The position numbers and the translations under genes are program-made. DNA of 29,740 bases, from contig CATYZK010000023.1 in assembly GCA_958415665.1 (NCBI GenBank), forward strand, positions 1-29,740, written 5' to 3'. Positions 16,876-23,966 of this stretch are shown here, one piece after another (the first letter of the stretch is position 1; every line of letters starts with the position of its first letter). The stretch is from an uncultured Collinsella sp. Lineage in GTDB: Bacteria; Actinomycetota; Coriobacteriia; Coriobacteriales; Coriobacteriaceae. The notes beneath the pieces were generated by a model. It was not told the DNA's origin. It made no database searches and saw only the letters and a program-made list of their open reading frames with translations.

Positions 16876-17751
16876 CTATAGAAGCTTCTGGTCTTCTGGC
16901 GCGGGTCTGAGGTCATGGACCTTGGTTATCCTCACGGACTTGTTCTCCCATGCTCCGATCTCGTTCCGTCGTTGACGGAGCAGCAGGTCCGCAATCATGT
17001 CGTCCCCGATGCCGAACGTGCGCTCGCGCCTCGCGAGCTGGCCGAGGAAGTCGAAGTCCCCCATGTTCGCCGAGAGCTTCTGGCCGTTCCAGTAGAGTTC
17101 CCATTTGCGCTTGTCGCTGTACTCGAGCACAGGTTTCGCGACGTTGAGGTGCTGACCCTTCATGATGACGTCGCGCTCCTGCTCCGTCTCGCACTTGGGC
17201 GCCGTCCTAATGTCTTCGAAGTCGTCTCGTGAAGATTCGAAGCCGTCGACACCGTCTCCGCTTATCGATAGGCCGCCGATCTTCTCGTTGTCCGCGAGCG
17301 CGCCGAACATTGACGAGACGGCGGAGTCGACCTCATTTGAGCCACTGACCTTATAAACGTTCTGCGTGATGTTGATGACTGAGTTGTTGCCAGCGGTTAC
17401 CGAGATGCCGTCGCCAACGCGCTCGACGCTTTTCGGTGCTCCGTTCTTGCCGAGGAACCGGCGGAGCTCGAGATAGCCCTTGAAGGCGCTCAGCACTGGC
17501 TCAAGCTGATCGCTCGTTTGGCTCAGCGCCCCAAGTATGCCTGGCAGGTCTTTTACGACCGCTTGGAGAATGGCTTCCAGGCAGCCGGGGCGAGTTGCGG
17601 TTATCTCGACGTCGATGACCGCATTCGGATCAAGTTCTCTTGCCGAAGCCTGAACGGCCCTCGAGTAGCCGAGGAGCGCCGCGGTGAACGTGTCGACTGA
17701 GACCCCTTCCAGGTCGCCCTCGAATTTGAAGGCTATTGTTTTACGCTCCAT
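16876..17751 (-). CDS. Uncharacterised island protein
   Basis: A 291-residue protein, taking ATG at 17751 (MERKTIAFKF), which has GGAG 8 bases upstream. The frame extends 46 residues further upstream but would run into a hairpin region. I do not recognise the family with confidence. Residues 1-75 look like an alpha/beta domain (FKFEGDLEGVSVDTF, then VIDVEITATRPGCLEAIL). A helical region follows (GYLELRRFLG near residue 105), then a serine/asparagine/valine-rich beta segment (VTAGNNSVINITQNVYKV). The C-terminal part has KWELYWNGQKLSANMGD and a G-D-D-M element. No signal peptide, membrane helix or nucleotide-binding motif is visible. It is separated from rhuM by a terminator, so it is probably expressed alone. 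Its place in a remnant mobile island suggests an accessory role, possibly host defence or element maintenance; this is conjecture. Confidence 0.7.
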   Translation of the reverse strand: MERKTIAFKFEGDLEGVSVDTFTAALLGYSRAVQASARELDPNAVIDVEITATRPGCLEAILQAVVKDLPGILGALSQTSDQLEPVLSAFKGYLELRRFLGKNGAPKSVERVGDGISVTAGNNSVINITQNVYKVSGSNEVDSAVSSMFGALADNEKIGGLSISGDGVDGFESSRDDFEDIRTAPKCETEQERDVIMKGQHLNVAKPVLEYSDKRKWELYWNGQKLSANMGDFDFLGQLARRERTFGIGDDMIADLLLRQRRNEIGAWENKSVRITKVHDLRPAPEDQKLL

Positions 17752-17823
17752 CACATGTCTCCACATCCGAATCACCTCGGTGGATGATTCTATCCTCTCG
17801 TTGGGATGCTCATAAACGAAGAA

Positions 17824-17856
17824 AGGCGACTGTCCTCGGGGACAGCCGCCTTTCCT
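17824..17856 (-). terminator. Terminator downstream of rhuM
   Basis: AAAGGCG-A-CTGTCC, loop TCGG, GGACAG-C-CGCCTTT: a 13-bp stem with one mismatch and a T-rich tail on the - strand (TTTCTTCGTTT). It lies about 140 bases after the rhuM stop and isolates the next gene. The stretch 17857-17998 shows nothing else. Confidence 0.72.
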
Positions 17857-17998
17857 TTGGACGCTGGCCCCGTGGGGTCCCCGCGTCAATACCGCTGTCC
17901 AAATTACCGTTTGCCGTCGACGCGGTCAAGGCGTCACCCAATTTCGCGACCCCACGAAAATGGGGAACAACTGACGTTTTGATGGGCCCCTGCGCCCG

Positions 17999-19000
17999 TC
18001 ACGCCTTGCCGTTCAGGCGTTTCGCCATGCGCTCGAAGTCGTTCTCGTAGGTCTTGTCCTGGAGCTTCTGGAACTCATGGAAGCGCTCCTTGGCGATCTT
18101 GTCCGCCGTCTTCTTGTTGCGGTTGCCGAGGCCCTTGAGCACCTCACGCCCGCTGAATGTCAGGAAGCCGTCGAGCAGGCGCTCGCAGTCCTCCATGCTC
18201 GTAAGGACGTGCCGCTCGGCCCTGTCCTCGAGCGTGTCGAGCAGCATCGTGACGAGGCGGTTCAGCTGCCTGATCTCGTCCTCGGACAGGTAGTTCTTGG
18301 CCACGGTGACGTCCGAGGAGTGAATGCGGCCCTCGGGGCCTCCCTTCCACGACGTGAGCCCCATGTTGGGCTTGGAAGGGTCGGAGCGCCCCTGGACGAT
18401 CTCGGCCGCGGTGTGCCCGGTGACGGCGTAGTGCATCTTGTTCTGGACCGCGGCGTAGAAGTTCTTGGCCATGGTCGAGTCCTTGTCGTAGTCGAAGCTG
18501 CACTCCTGGAAGATGTCGGTGATCTTGAGCCACACGCGCCGCTCACTCGCGCGGATGTCGCGGATGCGGGCGAGCAGCTCGTCGAAGTAGTCCTTGCCGA
18601 AGGGCCGGCCGTTCTTGAGCATGTCGTCGTTGAGGACGAAACCCTTGGTGATGTACTCCTTGAGGGTCGCCGTGGCCCACTGGCGGAAACGGGTCGCGCG
18701 CAGCGAGTTCACGCGGTATCCGACGGCGATGATGGCATCGAGCGCGTAGAAGTCGACCGTATATGTCTTGCCATCTGAGGCAGTTGTTGCAATTTTTGCA
18801 ACAACTGAGTCTCGGGCAAGCTCACCCTCTTCGAAGATGTTCTTCATGTGGCGCGAGATGGTCGACTTGTCCTTGTCGAACAGCTCGGCGATTTCCTTCT
18901 GGGGCATCCAAAGCGTTTCGTTCATGTAGTGCACCTGCACCGGCACGTTTGTCCCCTCGGACTGGTACAGAACGATCTCGGCCTGGATAGGGTCTTCCAT
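17999..19000 (-). CDS. rhuM: RhuM family protein
   Basis: A 333-residue full-length member of the RhuM family (Virulence_RhuM, PF13310). The N-terminal part has VQVHYMNETLWMPQKEIAELF and DKSTISRHMKNIFEEGEL, a winged-helix-like DNA-binding module with an HTH-type KSTISRH segment (about 45-51). The conserved VVAKIATTASDGKTYTVDFYALDAIIAVGYRVNS block follows (positions 66-99, key residues DGK, YALD and GYRVNS), then RATRFRQWAT. The family was named after a Salmonella pathogenicity-island gene. It is widespread in phage remnants, ICEs and defence islands, and its molecular function is not established. It starts 23 bases after the XRE regulator stop (ribosome-binding site GGAAAGGAAG), so the two form an operon that the regulator probably controls. 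Confidence 0.9.
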   Translation of the reverse strand: MEDPIQAEIVLYQSEGTNVPVQVHYMNETLWMPQKEIAELFDKDKSTISRHMKNIFEEGELARDSVVAKIATTASDGKTYTVDFYALDAIIAVGYRVNSLRATRFRQWATATLKEYITKGFVLNDDMLKNGRPFGKDYFDELLARIRDIRASERRVWLKITDIFQECSFDYDKDSTMAKNFYAAVQNKMHYAVTGHTAAEIVQGRSDPSKPNMGLTSWKGGPEGRIHSSDVTVAKNYLSEDEIRQLNRLVTMLLDTLEDRAERHVLTSMEDCERLLDGFLTFSGREVLKGLGNRNKKTADKIAKERFHEFQKLQDKTYENDFERMAKRLNGKA

Positions 19001-19023
19001 ATATCTTCCTTTCCGTTGAATGC

Positions 19024-19407
19024 CTACGCGGACCTAACTTGATCCGCTTCCAACCCTTCGCCTTCAGGCGCTGCAGCTTGAGCTTGGGACAGCTCAGCCC
19101 GGTCGCGTGCCGTCTCCAGGATCTTCGAGCGTCTCTTCTCGGTGCTCTGCCGGTAGCAGGTGATCGGCTCGCCCTCCGCGCCCGCCGGCGCCGTCGGCTT
19201 GTCCTCGGGATGCTCCTCGTACCAGCCGAGCAGGTCGTTGGGGTCGGCGTTGAATACTTCGCAGAGCGCACCTACGAGCTCTGCGTTCGGATAGCTCTCC
19301 TCGCGCTCCCAAGACTGAATAGTTCGGAATGACTTGCCGACATTTTGTGCAAGCTCCTTTTGGTTTAGCCCCAGGGCTTCTCGGCGCTCTCTTAGACGAA
19401 GGTTCAT
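19024..19407 (-). CDS. XRE family transcriptional regulator
   Basis: A 127-residue protein with an N-terminal helix-turn-helix of the cro/C1 type (residues 2-60). LRERREALGLNQKELAQNVG is followed by the recognition helix SFRTIQSWERE and the family end FNADPNDLLGWYEE. The C-terminal 65 residues are rich in A, E and Q and look flexible or partly coiled, without a peptidase or ligand-binding domain. It is divergent from the second XRE gene at 19550 across a 142-base intergenic region, as in phage and ICE lysogeny switches. It is the first gene of an operon with rhuM. Repression of its own promoter is a reasonable inference. Confidence 0.88.
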   Translation of the reverse strand: MNLRLRERREALGLNQKELAQNVGKSFRTIQSWEREESYPNAELVGALCEVFNADPNDLLGWYEEHPEDKPTAPAGAEGEPITCYRQSTEKRRSKILETARDRAELSQAQAAAPEGEGLEADQVRSA

Positions 19408-19434
19408 CCTCGTTCCCTTCTTTACGTTAAGTGA

Positions 19435-19462
19435 ATAGTAAACAAAAAATGTCTTTACGCAA
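19435..19462 (-). promoter_or_regulatory. Candidate promoter of the XRE-rhuM operon
   Basis: On the - strand: -35 TTGCGT (19457-19462), 16-base spacer, -10 TACTAT (19435-19440), 27 bases ahead of the ATG. The short sequence TCTTTACG occurs twice here (19428-19435 region and 19453-19459), a possible operator half-site. Confidence 0.45.
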
Positions 19463-19549
19463 AAAAATGTTGCTTATTCGATTGACAGGGACATAAGACT
19501 GTTCGTCATTTAATTCAACAGACAGAAAGACGTCTCTAAGGAGAAACGA

Positions 19550-19774
19550 ATGGATTTCGGTAAGGAGCTGGCGGGAAATATCCGCGCCGCACGCGCCCGA
19601 GCCGACCTTTCTCAGGCTGAGGTCGCTTCCAAGCTCGGAGTGAACGTCAGCTTTTTCGCGAAGTACGAGAGCGGCGATTACATTCCTGGAGCCGACAAGC
19701 TCTTGGTTATCTCGCAGGTTCTTGGTTGTCCGCCCAACGACCTGATGGGCTGGAACGTGGACGAGGCCGTATAG
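19550..19774 (+). CDS. Small XRE family regulator (Cro-like)
   Basis: A 74-residue protein that is almost only a helix-turn-helix domain. It reads GNIRAARARADLSQAEVASKLG, the recognition helix NVSFFAKYESGDYIPG, and the conserved end LGCPPNDLMGW. The second-position GKELAGNIR start and the short length resemble Cro-type regulators or antirepressors paired with a larger repressor. A strong ribosome-binding site (AAGGAG, 7 bases from ATG) is present. It is divergent from the 127-residue XRE gene. The next ORF begins 16 bases after its stop with an excellent ribosome-binding site, so it headed an operon whose remainder is lost. Confidence 0.85.
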   Translation: MDFGKELAGNIRAARARADLSQAEVASKLGVNVSFFAKYESGDYIPGADKLLVISQVLGCPPNDLMGWNVDEAV

Positions 19775-19790
19775 GAATGGAGGAAGAGGA

Positions 19791-20033
19791 ATGACAGGGA
19801 GGAGCTGCGAGCTGCCCGACGACGTCGTGACCCTGGGCGGCATGGTGATCTTTGTGTTAATAAACTGGAATATTCGGGGTGCACGCCCGCGTGGCTTTCG
19901 TATCCCTGAATTATCCCAAGTGCGCGTGCCAACTCGTATTTACGTGCTTTTGCCGTTGTTGTCGTACTTAAACCCGCAGGTAAGCAGTGTGTTCATTTTT
20001 GTCGTTCTTTCAGGTCAGTACTGTAACATCTAG
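19791..20033 (+). pseudogene. Truncated ORF after the Cro-like gene
   Basis: ATG at 19791 is preceded by a near-perfect ribosome-binding site (GGAGGAAGAGG), and the first 20 or so residues (MTGRSCELPDDVVTLGGMVI) look coding. The frame then enters A+T-rich sequence with no protein character and stops at 20033 inside the palindromic repeat. The most economical reading is the 5' end of an element gene (for example excisionase or replication related) cut off by recombination at the right edge of the island. The original function cannot be identified. Confidence 0.45.
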
Positions 20034-20070
20034 AACCCAAATCATCAGCTAACTGTTACAGGTCGAGACG
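20021..20070 (+). repeat. Palindromic unit 5 / 40-bp direct repeat, right copy
   Basis: 20021-20060 is identical to 16145-16184, and the following GGTCGAGACG resembles the right arm of the 57-bp palindromes. The left arm is incomplete. It marks the right edge of the remnant island. Confidence 0.88.
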
Positions 20071-20090
20071 AACGGTTGCCGTAGCTGTCA

Positions 20091-20132
20091 GCAGACGAGG
20101 CCAACATCCGTGCCGGGTCTCCCCTCGTCTGC
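20091..20132. other. Stem-loop upstream of the glpA-like operon
   Basis: Perfect 10-bp inverted repeat GCAGACGAGG / CCTCGTCTGC with a 22-base loop and no T-tract. It could be a weak terminator for island transcription or part of an attachment region. The rest of 20133-20206 shows nothing clear. Confidence 0.5.
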
Positions 20133-20206
20133 CGTTGGCGGGTGTTGCGGGGCTGTTCGCCGCATTGCCGCCGCACTGGGGGTGTGCAGACCGTAGGATA
20201 GTCTTA

Positions 20207-20221
20207 TTGACAGCCTGTCAA
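20207..20221. promoter_or_regulatory. Palindromic operator before the glpA-like gene
   Basis: TTGACAGCCTGTCAA is a perfect 7-bp dyad around a central base, 17 bases upstream of the GTG start. It is too close to the start to be a -35 box, so it is best read as a repressor site overlapping the transcription start or the early leader. Confidence 0.55.
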
Positions 20222-20238
20222 CTCGTCTGGGAGGCACT

Positions 20239-21708
20239 GTGACAGAAACGTTTGATATCGCGATTGTGGGCGCGGGCATCACCGGATGCGCCATCGCGCG
20301 GCAGCTCGCGCGCTATGACCTGTCCATTTGCGTGGTCGAAGCGGCCAACGATATCGCGCTGGGCGCATCGAAGGCCAACGGCGGCCTGGTGCACGCCGGC
20401 TACGACCCGGCGCCGGGTACGGTAAAGGCACAGGTCAACGCCCGTGGCTGTAAGTTGTACGGTACGTGGGCGAAGGAGCTGGGCTTTTTGTTCCGCCGCA
20501 CTGGATCGATGGTTCTGGGCTTTAATGACGAGGACCGTACACATCTGGAAAAGCTGCGGTGCAACGGCTTGACGAACGGCGTGCCCGAGCTATCGATCAT
20601 TGGGCCCGAGCGCATCCACGAGCTTGAGCCGCGCGCCAGTGCCGATGCAACGTGCGCGCTGTGGTGCCCCTCAACCGGTTTTGTCGATCCGTTTGAGGTC
20701 GCCATCGCCGCGTTGGAGAACGCCGTCGCCAACGGGGTGACGTTTATGCGGTCCGCGCCGGTGGAGGCGATCGAGGTCGCCGACACGGGCGCGACCGGCG
20801 CCGATGACTCCCCGCGTTTTACGCTGGTAACGCCCGCAGGCAATGTGTGTTGCCGCTATTTAATCAACGCCGCGGGCAACGGAGCCGCGGACATCTCACA
20901 TATGGCGGGCGCCGAGGAGTTCCAGATGGTCTGGCGCCAGGGCAACATCGTGGTGCTGGACAAGGAGCCGCGCGCGCTCATGCCGCTCTACCCTGTGCCG
21001 ACGCCGGTGTCGAAGGGCGTTATCGTCACGGGCACGGTGCACGGCAACACGGTGATCACTGCGACCGCCGCCGTGCGCGAACCGGGTGACACGCAGACCT
21101 ATGCGAGCGACGTCAACGCGCTGCTGACCGGCGCGCGCAAGCTGGTGCCCGATCTGGACACGCGCCGCGTGGTGCGCGCGTTTGCCGGCGGGCGTCCGGT
21201 CATTCGGAGAACGAACGACTTCTTTATTGGACAGTCGGCCGTGGTGCCGGGGCTTTTCCAGGCGGCCGGCATTCAGTCGCCGGGCGTGGCAAGCGCGCCG
21301 GCAATTGCCGAGCGCATGGAGCAGGTCCTGCGCGAAGCCGGTGTGGCTCTACGCGAGCGTGCCGACTGGGATCCGATTCGTCATGCGCCGGACGACTTTG
21401 ACCGCGCGCCGCTTACGAGCAAAGAGGAACTGATTGAGTCCGACCCCGCGTGGGGACAAATCGTCTGCCGCTGCGAGACGGTGCCCGAGGCCGAGATTGT
21501 GGCCGCGATTCGACGTCAGCCGGGGGCGGCTTCGGTCGAGGGCGTCAAGCGTCGCTGCCGTGCGGGTATGGGTCGATGCCAGAGCGGTTTCTGCCAGAGC
21601 CGCGTGGCGGCGATTCTGGCGCGCGAGCTGGGCTGCGATCCCAGCGAGGTATTGCTGGAGGATGCCGGTTCTTGGCTGGTCGAGGGACCTTTGAAGGGGG
21701 TGCGCTAG
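20239..21708 (+). CDS. FAD-dependent oxidoreductase, GlpA-like, with BFD [2Fe-2S] domain
   Basis: A 489-residue protein with the FAD-binding DIAIVGAGITGCAIARQL (residues 6-23) and a DAO fold including GASKANGGLVHAGYD. The C-terminal BFD-like iron-sulfur domain has cysteines CRC (about 413-415) and GMGRCQSGFC, giving the C-x-C...C-x4-C ligand pattern. This is the layout of the anaerobic glycerol-3-phosphate dehydrogenase large subunit (GlpA) and of related 2-hydroxyacid dehydrogenases. With the next two genes it forms the conserved trio GlpA-like / FAD-NAD oxidoreductase / DUF1667 known from anaerobic bacteria. GTG start with GGGAGG ahead. Substrate is probably sn-glycerol-3-phosphate, but no glpK or glpF is adjacent, so another hydroxyacid remains possible. 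One base separates it from the next gene. Confidence 0.87.
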   Translation: MTETFDIAIVGAGITGCAIARQLARYDLSICVVEAANDIALGASKANGGLVHAGYDPAPGTVKAQVNARGCKLYGTWAKELGFLFRRTGSMVLGFNDEDRTHLEKLRCNGLTNGVPELSIIGPERIHELEPRASADATCALWCPSTGFVDPFEVAIAALENAVANGVTFMRSAPVEAIEVADTGATGADDSPRFTLVTPAGNVCCRYLINAAGNGAADISHMAGAEEFQMVWRQGNIVVLDKEPRALMPLYPVPTPVSKGVIVTGTVHGNTVITATAAVREPGDTQTYASDVNALLTGARKLVPDLDTRRVVRAFAGGRPVIRRTNDFFIGQSAVVPGLFQAAGIQSPGVASAPAIAERMEQVLREAGVALRERADWDPIRHAPDDFDRAPLTSKEELIESDPAWGQIVCRCETVPEAEIVAAIRRQPGAASVEGVKRRCRAGMGRCQSGFCQSRVAAILARELGCDPSEVLLEDAGSWLVEGPLKGVR

Positions 21709-21709
21709 G

Positions 21710-23077
21710 ATGGCGACGGATATCGAGATGGACGCTGGACGCAACGCCGAGATTGCTGCCGCGGGCGCCGTGCCGCCACAGGCTTTCGACGTGGTCGTTA
21801 TCGGCGGCGGACCTGCCGGTATGGCGGCAGCACTTGCCGCGCACAAGGCCGACGCGCGCGTGGCCATCGTGGAGCGCGAGCGGCACCTGGGCGGAATCCT
21901 CCGCCAGTGCATTCACCCGGGCTTTGGTCTGTCGCACTTTAAGCAGGAACTCACCGGTCCCGAATACGCGCAGCGGTTTATCGACCAGGTGCGCGAAACC
22001 GACATTGCGCTGTTCTTGGACAGCATGGTGATCGGGATTGACGGGGGCTCAGGCGCAGTGGACACAGACAACGCCGCCGTCCACACCGTCACGCTCATGA
22101 GCCCCGATGGTATGTTGCAACTCACCGCACGCGCCGTCGTGCTTGCCATGGGTTGCCGTGAGCGCACCCGCAGCGAGATCAAGATCCCCGGCAATCGTCC
22201 CGCCGGCGTTTTCACGGCGGGCCTGGCGCAGCGATACATCAATATCGAAAACCTCAAACCCGGCTCGCGCGCCGTCATTTTGGGCTCGGGCGACATCGGG
22301 CTTATCATGGCGCGCCGCTGCACGCTCGAGGGGATTTCCGTCGAGGGCGTCTACGAGCTCATGCCGTACGCCAACGGCCTGCGCCGCAACGTCAAGAACT
22401 GCCTGGACGACTTTGGAATTCCGCTGCACCTGTCCACCACCATCACACGCGTGATCGGGCATGACCGCGTGGAAGCCGTCGAGGTGAGCCAAGTCGACGA
22501 GCGTCTGGCGCCCATTCCGGGGACCGAGCGCATTGTTCCGTGCGACACGCTGCTGCTTTCGGTAGGCCTGATTCCCGAGAACGAGCTTTCGGTTGCCGCG
22601 GGCGTAGAACTTGACCCGCGCACGCGCGGCGCCGTGGTGGACCAGAGCTTGCAGACGGGCGTGCCGGGCATCTTCGCCTGCGGCAACGTGCTGCACGTGC
22701 ACGACCTGGCCGACAACGTGACGTGTGAGTCCGAGAGGGCTGGCACAGCTGCAGCGGCGTGGGCGCTGGGGACCGACGCGGGCACCGTTCCGAACTGCGA
22801 GCTCACCGTCTCCCCTGCCGGCATTGCGGGATACGCACTGCCGGGACGCATTACGGCTGTGGCGCTCACCAAACTCAACTTCCGTGTGCGCCGGCCGGTC
22901 GATGCCGCCCGCGTGCGCATTCTAGCAGGCGACGAGGAACTGTTCGCCGGCAAGGTCCGTGCATTTAAGCCGAGCGTCATGGAAAGCTTCCCGCTGCCGG
23001 CAAAGGTGATTCAGCGCGCACTCGACCTAGGTGCTAGCGAAATTGTCCTGTCCGTCGATCCCGTCGAGGAGGCGTAG
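21710..23077 (+). CDS. FAD/NAD-dependent oxidoreductase, partner of the GlpA-like subunit
   Basis: A 455-residue pyridine-nucleotide-disulfide-oxidoreductase fold protein. The FAD-binding site is FDVVVIGGGPAGMAAALAAH (residues 25-44), followed by a second dinucleotide-binding VILGSGDIGLIMARR (about 189-203). The late FAD contact GVPGIFACGNVLHVHDLADN is followed by a C-terminal domain of about 100 residues. RQCIHPGFG lies in the first domain. A redox-active CxxC of thioredoxin-reductase type is not seen, so it more likely passes electrons between flavin, NAD(P) and the iron-sulfur centre of its partner. It starts immediately after the GlpA-like stop, and DUF1667 follows 4 bases after its own stop, so a three-subunit complex is the natural model. 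The complex and its electron acceptor are inferred from the family context. Confidence 0.87.
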   Translation: MATDIEMDAGRNAEIAAAGAVPPQAFDVVVIGGGPAGMAAALAAHKADARVAIVERERHLGGILRQCIHPGFGLSHFKQELTGPEYAQRFIDQVRETDIALFLDSMVIGIDGGSGAVDTDNAAVHTVTLMSPDGMLQLTARAVVLAMGCRERTRSEIKIPGNRPAGVFTAGLAQRYINIENLKPGSRAVILGSGDIGLIMARRCTLEGISVEGVYELMPYANGLRRNVKNCLDDFGIPLHLSTTITRVIGHDRVEAVEVSQVDERLAPIPGTERIVPCDTLLLSVGLIPENELSVAAGVELDPRTRGAVVDQSLQTGVPGIFACGNVLHVHDLADNVTCESERAGTAAAAWALGTDAGTVPNCELTVSPAGIAGYALPGRITAVALTKLNFRVRRPVDAARVRILAGDEELFAGKVRAFKPSVMESFPLPAKVIQRALDLGASEIVLSVDPVEEA

Positions 23078-23081
23078 GGTC

Positions 23082-23480
23082 ATGAGCACGAACGAAATCG
23101 AAAAGCTCAAGTTCAACTGCACCACCTGCCCATCCGAATGCCTTCTGACCGTAGAGGTGGAGCGCGACGCCAATGGCGCCGTGGTGGAAGTGCGCTCCGT
23201 AACCGGCAACAACTGCCCGCGCGGCGATAAGTTCGCACATCAGGAGCTCACCTGCCCTATGCGCGTGCTCACGACGACCGTGGCCGTCTCCGGCGGCAAC
23301 GAAGCCCTGCTCCCGGTGCGCACCGCCGAAGCCATCCCGCTAGAACTCCACGCCCAGGCCATGGCCCTCATCCGAGGTCTAGTCGTCAACGCCCCCATCC
23401 GCATGGGCGACGTCGTGCTGGAGAATCTCCTAGACACCAACATCAACCTAATCGCCAGCATGGACATCGACCCCGCCTAA
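23082..23480 (+). CDS. DUF1667 protein
   Basis: A 132-residue protein starting at ATG 23082, with GGAGG overlapping the end of the upstream gene. The N-terminus has FNCTTCPSECLLTVEV (C12, C15, C19 by count from MSTNEIEKLK), then NNCPRGDKFA and LTCPMRVLTTTV. This cysteine-rich signature belongs to DUF1667, the small third member of the anaerobic glycerol-3-phosphate-oxidase-like trio. The cysteines probably bind a metal or iron-sulfur cluster. The C-terminal half (PVRTAEAIPLELHAQAMALI) matches the rest of that family. A role as an electron-transfer or assembly subunit is inferred; no function has been proven to my knowledge. Confidence 0.88.
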   Translation: MSTNEIEKLKFNCTTCPSECLLTVEVERDANGAVVEVRSVTGNNCPRGDKFAHQELTCPMRVLTTTVAVSGGNEALLPVRTAEAIPLELHAQAMALIRGLVVNAPIRMGDVVLENLLDTNINLIASMDIDPA

Positions 23481-23513
23481 GTAGCTCATTTGGAACGGGG
23501 CTCTATAAGCTAC
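23481..23513. repeat. Intergenic repeat family 3, copy 1
   Basis: GTAGCT and AGCTAC enclose a core ATTTGGAACGGGGCT, directly after the DUF1667 stop. The core matches, in the same or reverse orientation, 23813-23838 and 25287-25320, while the stem sequence differs. Confidence 0.6.
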
Positions 23514-23537
23514 CCTACCATCCACCCCGCCCTCCTC

Positions 23538-23603
23538 AGTTACGGTGAAATAGTTCCTGATTTCCGCCAAACCCCGGCATCCAGGAACTATTCCCCCGCA
23601 ACT
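23538..23603. repeat. Intergenic repeat family 1, copy 1 (long hairpin)
   Basis: Imperfect 22-bp inverted repeat: AGTTACGGTGAAATAGTTCC at 23538-23557 (arm continues to 23559), with its partner at 23582-23603, and a 22-base loop. The outer part AGTTGCGGTGAAATA is shared with the hairpin at 25326-25392; the inner stem is unrelated but still paired. Confidence 0.75.
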
Positions 23604-23645
23604 ATCCTTGGAATCGGTATTTAGCTTGTGCCTACTTAAGCGCCA

Positions 23646-23805
23646 TTTCAAAACTATGCCGGATTACGGGGCTGATTCGGAGACCCCCATCCATACCGAC
23701 AATTTTCGATTTTTGATAAGCCGTCTACCTGCGGTTTTAATTTCGCGATTTTTCCCATGGTCAAGCAACACAGGTCCAGCCCCGTAATCCGCCATACTTT
23801 TGAAA
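23646..23805. repeat. Intergenic repeat family 2, copy 1 (variable arms, conserved core)
   Basis: 29-bp terminal inverted repeats (23646-23674 and 23777-23805, 27 of 29 paired) enclose a 102-base interior. The interior contains AAGCCGTCTACCTGCG (23718-23733) followed by a similar T-rich stretch ending in GGTC. The same interior occurs at 25105-25261 with entirely different arms. Confidence 0.8.
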
Positions 23806-23812
23806 CCAGCCC

Positions 23813-23838
23813 ATTTGGGACGGGCCTCTTTTGACTAC
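23813..23838. repeat. Intergenic repeat family 3, copy 2
   Basis: ATTTGGGACGGGCCTC followed by TTTTGACTAC. Reverse-complement match to 25287-25312. The remaining gap up to the M24 gene at 23967 shows only a weak imperfect repeat (GTGCCGG around 23893 and 23919) and the ribosome-binding site. Confidence 0.6.
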
Positions 23839-23966
23839 TTTAGCCCGAATGTTCGCTCAAATGATTTTTCTTTTGCAAAGAGTGTCCCGAGGTGCCGGCA
23901 TAAAAGGAACGTCCCTATGTGCCGGGCTTGGGATACCATGGTGGCAGCCTAGCGAAAGGATGTTTC

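Noticed and set aside
17752..17889. 46-residue N-terminal extension of the unknown island protein
   Set aside because: It would translate through the rhuM terminator hairpin. ATG at 17751 has a good ribosome-binding site.
20207..20212. TTGACA as a -35 box for the glpA-like operon
   Set aside because: The matching -10 would fall on the ribosome-binding site. The full palindrome is better read as an operator.
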